Of a DNA stretch of 64,000 nucleotides, positions 61,091-64,000 are shown one piece after another (the first letter of the stretch is position 1; each line of letters starts with the position of its first letter). Source of the DNA: an uncultured Myxococcales bacterium (GTDB lineage: Bacteria > Myxococcota_A > UBA9042); assembly GCA_903840165.1 (NCBI GenBank), contig CAIMEY010000110.1, forward strand, positions 62,001 through 126,000. Direction: 5' to 3'. Position numbers and translations under genes: made by a program. The notes under the pieces were generated by a model. It was not told the origin of the DNA and ran no database searches. It worked only from the letters and a program-made list of their open reading frames with translations.

Positions 61091-63016
61091 ATGCAGACCG
61101 CGTACGATGCACCCAAAGGCGCTGATAAGACCCATTGGTTGATTCAATACTTTCTAGATTTTAAGGTGTTGGGGGATAATCCGCCCGCGTTTTGGGTCGT
61201 CCAGTTCATCAACCTGCTGGACTCCATCGGTTACTTCGCCCTGCTGGGCGTTGGCACGCTTTTCCTGAATCAGACCATAGGTTTGGACAAGATCCATACT
61301 GGCTATACGTTCACAGCCTTCACGACCTTGATCACGTTGTCGCTCTTTGTCGCTGGGGCCGTGACCGACTCGCTGGGGATCAATAAATCACTTTTCATTG
61401 CACAGGGTTTGAGCCTTGTCACTCGCATAGTCATCGCCATCTGCGGCCTTTCCCCCAACCTGCCGGGGCGTGGGTGGATCGTCGCAATTGCACTGGTGAT
61501 TTCTGCCCCGGGGGCGGCGATGACGCAGACGGTGTTTCAGGCCGCGAACAAGCGCTATTCGTCGCGAAAAAGTCGCGCGGCATCGTTTAACATCTGGTAT
61601 CTCATCATGAATATCGGCGCCATGCTCGGGGGCCTGTCCATTGATCTCGTGCGCGTCAATCTCCAAGTCTCCTTGGCGTGGATCTTCGTGATGGCCGCCG
61701 CGGTGGGGGGCATTAACGTTGTGACAACACTGCTCTTTGTGCGCAAGACGGCGACCGTCGTTAGCGAAGGGGAAGAACCGGAGCCCGAGGCCGATGCCAA
61801 CGCCCCCGCCAAGGGAGGGCTTCAGATCCTGACCGAAGTCGTTCGCGAGTCAGCGTTTTGGCGCTTCATCGTCTTGATGGTCGCCGTGCTCGGCGTTCGT
61901 GCCGTGTTTGCGTACATGTACCTACTGATGCCCCAGTACTGGGTTGAAGTCATTGAACAAACGGGCAGCGCCAAGACCGACCAAGGCTTGCTCCAGGCCA
62001 TCAACCCGGTCCTGATCGTCGGTGGGTTGATTCTATTCATCCCAATTGCCAATCGTTTCAACGTGTTCAAGATGCTGGTCACAGGCGCGTTCATCAGCGC
62101 CTCGTCTCTGCTCGTCCTGCTGCTCCCGTGGCAATGGTTCGGTGCGACGATGGCTAGTGGCTATTTCACCATGGCAGTCATCATGTTAGCCGTTCTTTCG
62201 ATTGGCGAGCTGGCCTGGAGCCCCAAGCTCACAGAGTACACGGCGGCGATCGCGCCACGTGGTCAGGAGGGGACTTACCTAGGTCTTTCAATGATGCCGT
62301 GGTTTGTCGCCAAGTTGGCCGTCAGCGGGCTTTCCGGGCACATGCTAGAACGCTGGGTGCCAGAGGGGCGCGGGCTGCAAATGCTTTGTAGTCAAGAGAT
62401 TTCCTTCTGGCAGCGACCGGAAGCCATGTGGGGGATTCTGTTCGTTTGGGCCGTCGCTGGGCCGATCATTGCGCTGGTGCTCAAGCCGTGGCTGACGGCG
62501 GGGGCGGACCTAGAACCTGCTGTGAACGCAACTCCCGAATCTGACAACAAATTCCGGAACTGGGCCCTTGCTGCCTCGGTCACCGGCCTGCTTGCAGCGG
62601 GAGGATTTTGCTACTCCCATGCGATGCAGACGGCGGCTCCGGTACTTGGTCCGGATGGCAAGCCCCTGCCGGAAACGGTGCGAACCGCGCAAGAGGGACA
62701 GACCTGTGCGTGCTGGTCCCGGGACAAGGCCTCGGTCGGCGTCAAAGTTTGCAAGGATAGTAAACCAGTTGATATTGCTGATGAAAAAGACGTCAAGGCC
62801 TTCAGCAAGCAGTGCCTGACGGACTGGTACGCCAACCCGGCGGCGACCTGCACCAAGCTTTGCGCGCAACTGCCTGCAACCAAGTCAGAACTACCTGCAG
62901 CGTTGGGCGAACGGCGCCAAACGTGCGCGGCCAAGTGCGTCGGCCTCAGCGCTGCGCCCGCAGCCGGTGCGGTGGAGGCGGGGTACTGCGCCAAGCGGGT
63001 GGTGGATTTGGAGTAG
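61091..63016 (+). CDS. POT/MFS peptide transporter with Cys-rich C-terminal domain
   Basis: A 641-residue protein starting after GGGAGCC. Residues about 1-485 form an MFS bundle of the proton-dependent oligopeptide (POT) type: FWVVQFINLLDSIGYFALLG (helix 1), VAGAVTDSLGINKSL, FQAANKRYSSRKSRAASFNI and NIGAMLGGL. The helix-1 ExxER motif of typical POT proteins is changed to LDSIGYFAL, so peptide substrate is uncertain. After a thirteenth hydrophobic segment (ALAASVTGLLAAGGFCYSHA) comes a periplasmic Cys-rich tail of about 110 residues (TCACWSRDK, TCTKLCAQLP, TCAAKCVGL). That tail is unusual for the family. Confidence 0.85.
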   Translation: MQTAYDAPKGADKTHWLIQYFLDFKVLGDNPPAFWVVQFINLLDSIGYFALLGVGTLFLNQTIGLDKIHTGYTFTAFTTLITLSLFVAGAVTDSLGINKSLFIAQGLSLVTRIVIAICGLSPNLPGRGWIVAIALVISAPGAAMTQTVFQAANKRYSSRKSRAASFNIWYLIMNIGAMLGGLSIDLVRVNLQVSLAWIFVMAAAVGGINVVTTLLFVRKTATVVSEGEEPEPEADANAPAKGGLQILTEVVRESAFWRFIVLMVAVLGVRAVFAYMYLLMPQYWVEVIEQTGSAKTDQGLLQAINPVLIVGGLILFIPIANRFNVFKMLVTGAFISASSLLVLLLPWQWFGATMASGYFTMAVIMLAVLSIGELAWSPKLTEYTAAIAPRGQEGTYLGLSMMPWFVAKLAVSGLSGHMLERWVPEGRGLQMLCSQEISFWQRPEAMWGILFVWAVAGPIIALVLKPWLTAGADLEPAVNATPESDNKFRNWALAASVTGLLAAGGFCYSHAMQTAAPVLGPDGKPLPETVRTAQEGQTCACWSRDKASVGVKVCKDSKPVDIADEKDVKAFSKQCLTDWYANPAATCTKLCAQLPATKSELPAALGERRQTCAAKCVGLSAAPAAGAVEAGYCAKRVVDLE

Positions 63017-63029
63017 GTGCTAGATCGAT

Positions 63030-63068
63030 GTAGTACCGACGTTCAACCCCTTGTTATTCCGTATGCGC
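63030..63068 (+). repeat. GTAG element F
   Basis: GTAGTACCGA followed by CGTTCAACCCCTTGTTATTC. It lies just after the POT transporter stop codon. Confidence 0.8.
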
Positions 63069-63195
63069 AGTCCTCGCGTTCCGGCCTTCGAGTCCGTTGT
63101 CGACGCGTGGCGTACCCAAGTCGAAACGTCCCAAACCTACGTGACGCGCCAAGGCTGGTGATCACGCAAGGATGGTTGGGGCCGTCTCTTGACAG

Positions 63196-63232
63196 CGGTA
63201 GTACCGCGCTGCAACTAGCTGAAAAAAGGCAC
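63196..63232 (+). repeat. GTAG element G
   Basis: CGGTAGTACCGC followed by GCTGCAACTAGCTGAAAAAA, located 139 bases upstream of the transposase start. Confidence 0.78.
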
Positions 63233-63370
63233 TGCCTCCGTCGCAGCTACGCAGCGAACCCCGCTCATTTGGGGGGGCGGCTAACTTTTTTTGACCAGCA
63301 CCGACCGTTTTTCGGAAATCGAGCGATCACAGATCTTGGGGGCATTGCGTCGCCGCCAGTCTGGGGAGCC

Positions 63371-64000
63371 ATGGACATCGCAGCGCCACGACAGACTATT
63401 CCGGGGAAACTATATGAAATTACAGCTAGAACAAGTGGTGGCGTTCACCATTTTGATGGGGACATGCGGGGCCGCATCATCGGTGCCATGGCCGAAGCGC
63501 AGTTTGCCACGGGCATTTCCATTTACGGCTATGCCGTCCTCAGTAATCACTATCACTTGCTGGCTAGCGCCGCTGGGCAGCGCGAAATGTCGAGTTTCTT
63601 ACGCTACTTTCATGGCTCGGTCGGGTGCGCCATCAATAGTCGCGACAAGACGCACGGCCGCGTCTGGGCACGCCGCGCGGCTGTCATCCCCGTAAGCGAC
63701 GAGCCGGAAGCTCAACTGGCTAGAATGCGATATATTCTGTCGAACAGTGTCAAGGAAGGGCTGGCGCAGCACCCTGCCGCTTGGACCGGCCCGCACGTTG
63801 CGCACTTCTTTGAGGCTGGCATTGCGGAAACTGCCGATAACAGGGACTGCGCCGAAGGGGGGGCGGGGTGGGAGGCCCATAAGAATGCACAGTTGGAAAG
63901 CGGTACTACCGGGCGCTCTCGTCCCCTGGTCATCACTCCCCTCCCCCACATGGCGTCCCTGTCACTAGGTAAGTATCTGAATTATTTCAGATATCTCATG
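63371..64000 (+). CDS. REP-associated (IS200-like) tyrosine transposase, cut by the right edge
   Basis: An open frame from the ATG at 63371 (GGGGAG just upstream) reaches the window end with no stop: 210 residues seen. Family features are clear: PGKLYEITARTSGGVHHFDG, then YGYAVLSNHYHLLASA with the HUH-type His-Tyr-His metal site, SSFLRYFHGSVGCAINSR, GRVWARR, and a likely catalytic Tyr in RMRYILSNSVKEGL. This is a Y1 transposase of the RAYT group, single-copy domesticated relatives of IS200/IS605 transposases that process short GTAG- or GGAG-headed palindromes. The region after about residue 165 is low-complexity and carries GTAG element K. Confidence 0.88.
   Translation, partial: MDIAAPRQTIPGKLYEITARTSGGVHHFDGDMRGRIIGAMAEAQFATGISIYGYAVLSNHYHLLASAAGQREMSSFLRYFHGSVGCAINSRDKTHGRVWARRAAVIPVSDEPEAQLARMRYILSNSVKEGLAQHPAAWTGPHVAHFFEAGIAETADNRDCAEGGAGWEAHKNAQLESGTTGRSRPLVITPLPHMASLSLGKYLNYFRYLM
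63879..63911 (-). repeat. GTAG element K (coding, transposase gene)
   Basis: Minus-strand copy: CGGTAGTACCGC followed by TTTCCAACTGTGCATTCT. It lies in the 3' part of the transposase frame, facing elements F and G across the conserved domain. Confidence 0.7.

Larger units (their letters stand above)
63017..63370. other. Intergenic region with REP-like elements before the RAYT gene
   Basis: A gap of 354 bases. It holds GTAG elements F and G. Around 63255-63290 a C4/G4 pairing (CCCCGCTCATTTGGGG) is followed by a run of seven T; this could be a weak terminator or part of the transposable unit. Confidence 0.5.

Noticed and set aside
63291..63695. A 134-codon frame overlapping the transposase
   Set aside because: It is out of frame with the HUH/Tyr transposase and has no domain. 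The transposase frame reads without a stop to the window edge.

Overview
The window is GC-rich, densely coded bacterial DNA. It most likely comes from the Myxococcota (former Deltaproteobacteria). The evidence is a MYXO-CTERM-like C-terminal anchor on a 946-residue secreted protein, many lipoproteins with Asp/Ser/Thr-rich linkers after the lipobox, Cys-rich CGNGACD-type repeats, a long N-terminally extended HflX of the deltaproteobacterial type, paired ArsA-like ATPases, and FHA proteins with a zinc ribbon. I saw no rRNA, tRNA, CRISPR array or prophage.

Layout. 1-8.2 kb: a cut-off TPR protein, a secreted tyrosine-phosphatase-like protein, an RdgC-like gene with a partner, then an MBOAT acyltransferase, an SGNH hydrolase and a lipoprotein that look like a cell-surface acylation operon. 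8.4-17.8 kb (minus strand): a GT-C glycosyltransferase behind meaB, a beta-barrel protein, a KamA-family radical SAM enzyme, two overlapping ArsA-like ATPases and a HAD phosphatase. 18-24.4 kb: a DUF1385 membrane protein with prfA, a secreted protein, an AI-2E family permease, and prfC. 24.5-36.2 kb: a TPR protein, a Cys-rich lipoprotein, a B12-type radical SAM protein, a lone gp5/VgrG-like spike protein, hflX, a lipoprotein and a double-FHA protein. 36.2-44.2 kb: a class A penicillin-binding protein bracketed by repeats, a GH57 lipoprotein and a SohB-type protease. 44.2-49.5 kb: a START-like protein, a small protein and four tandem genes each encoding two YbjQ-like domains, then a PHA-granule-type small protein. 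49.5-52 kb: a secreted protein and a PhoB/PhoR-type two-component system. 52-58.2 kb: a minus-strand block of secreted Cys-rich proteins, including an HExxH protein with a somatomedin-B-like domain and a CHAP-domain protein. 58.4-64 kb: a JAMM-protease/E1-like pair, a cytochrome-like lipoprotein, a POT transporter with a Cys-rich tail, and an IS200-like/REP-associated (RAYT) transposase gene running off the right edge.

Three things stand out. First, at least 14 copies of a 30-40 bp element beginning GTAGTACCG are scattered through the window, in intergenic DNA and inside the 5' coding ends of exported proteins. They cluster around the RAYT gene and bracket the penicillin-binding protein gene in inverted orientation, so I read them as a REP-like family served by that transposase. 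Second, the two-gene operon at 58465-60164 joins a degenerate E1-like domain to a complete JAMM protease and sits translationally coupled to a normal-looking E1-like enzyme, with no ubiquitin-like or E2 gene nearby. Third, the 45118-49039 operon carries eight diverged YbjQ-like domains in four proteins.

Start sites were chosen by ribosome-binding site and signal peptide, and several differ from the longest possible reading frame. Two TTG starts (21205 and 39122) are proposed because only they give both a good Shine-Dalgarno sequence and an exported N-terminus. No strong intrinsic terminators were seen between convergent genes.
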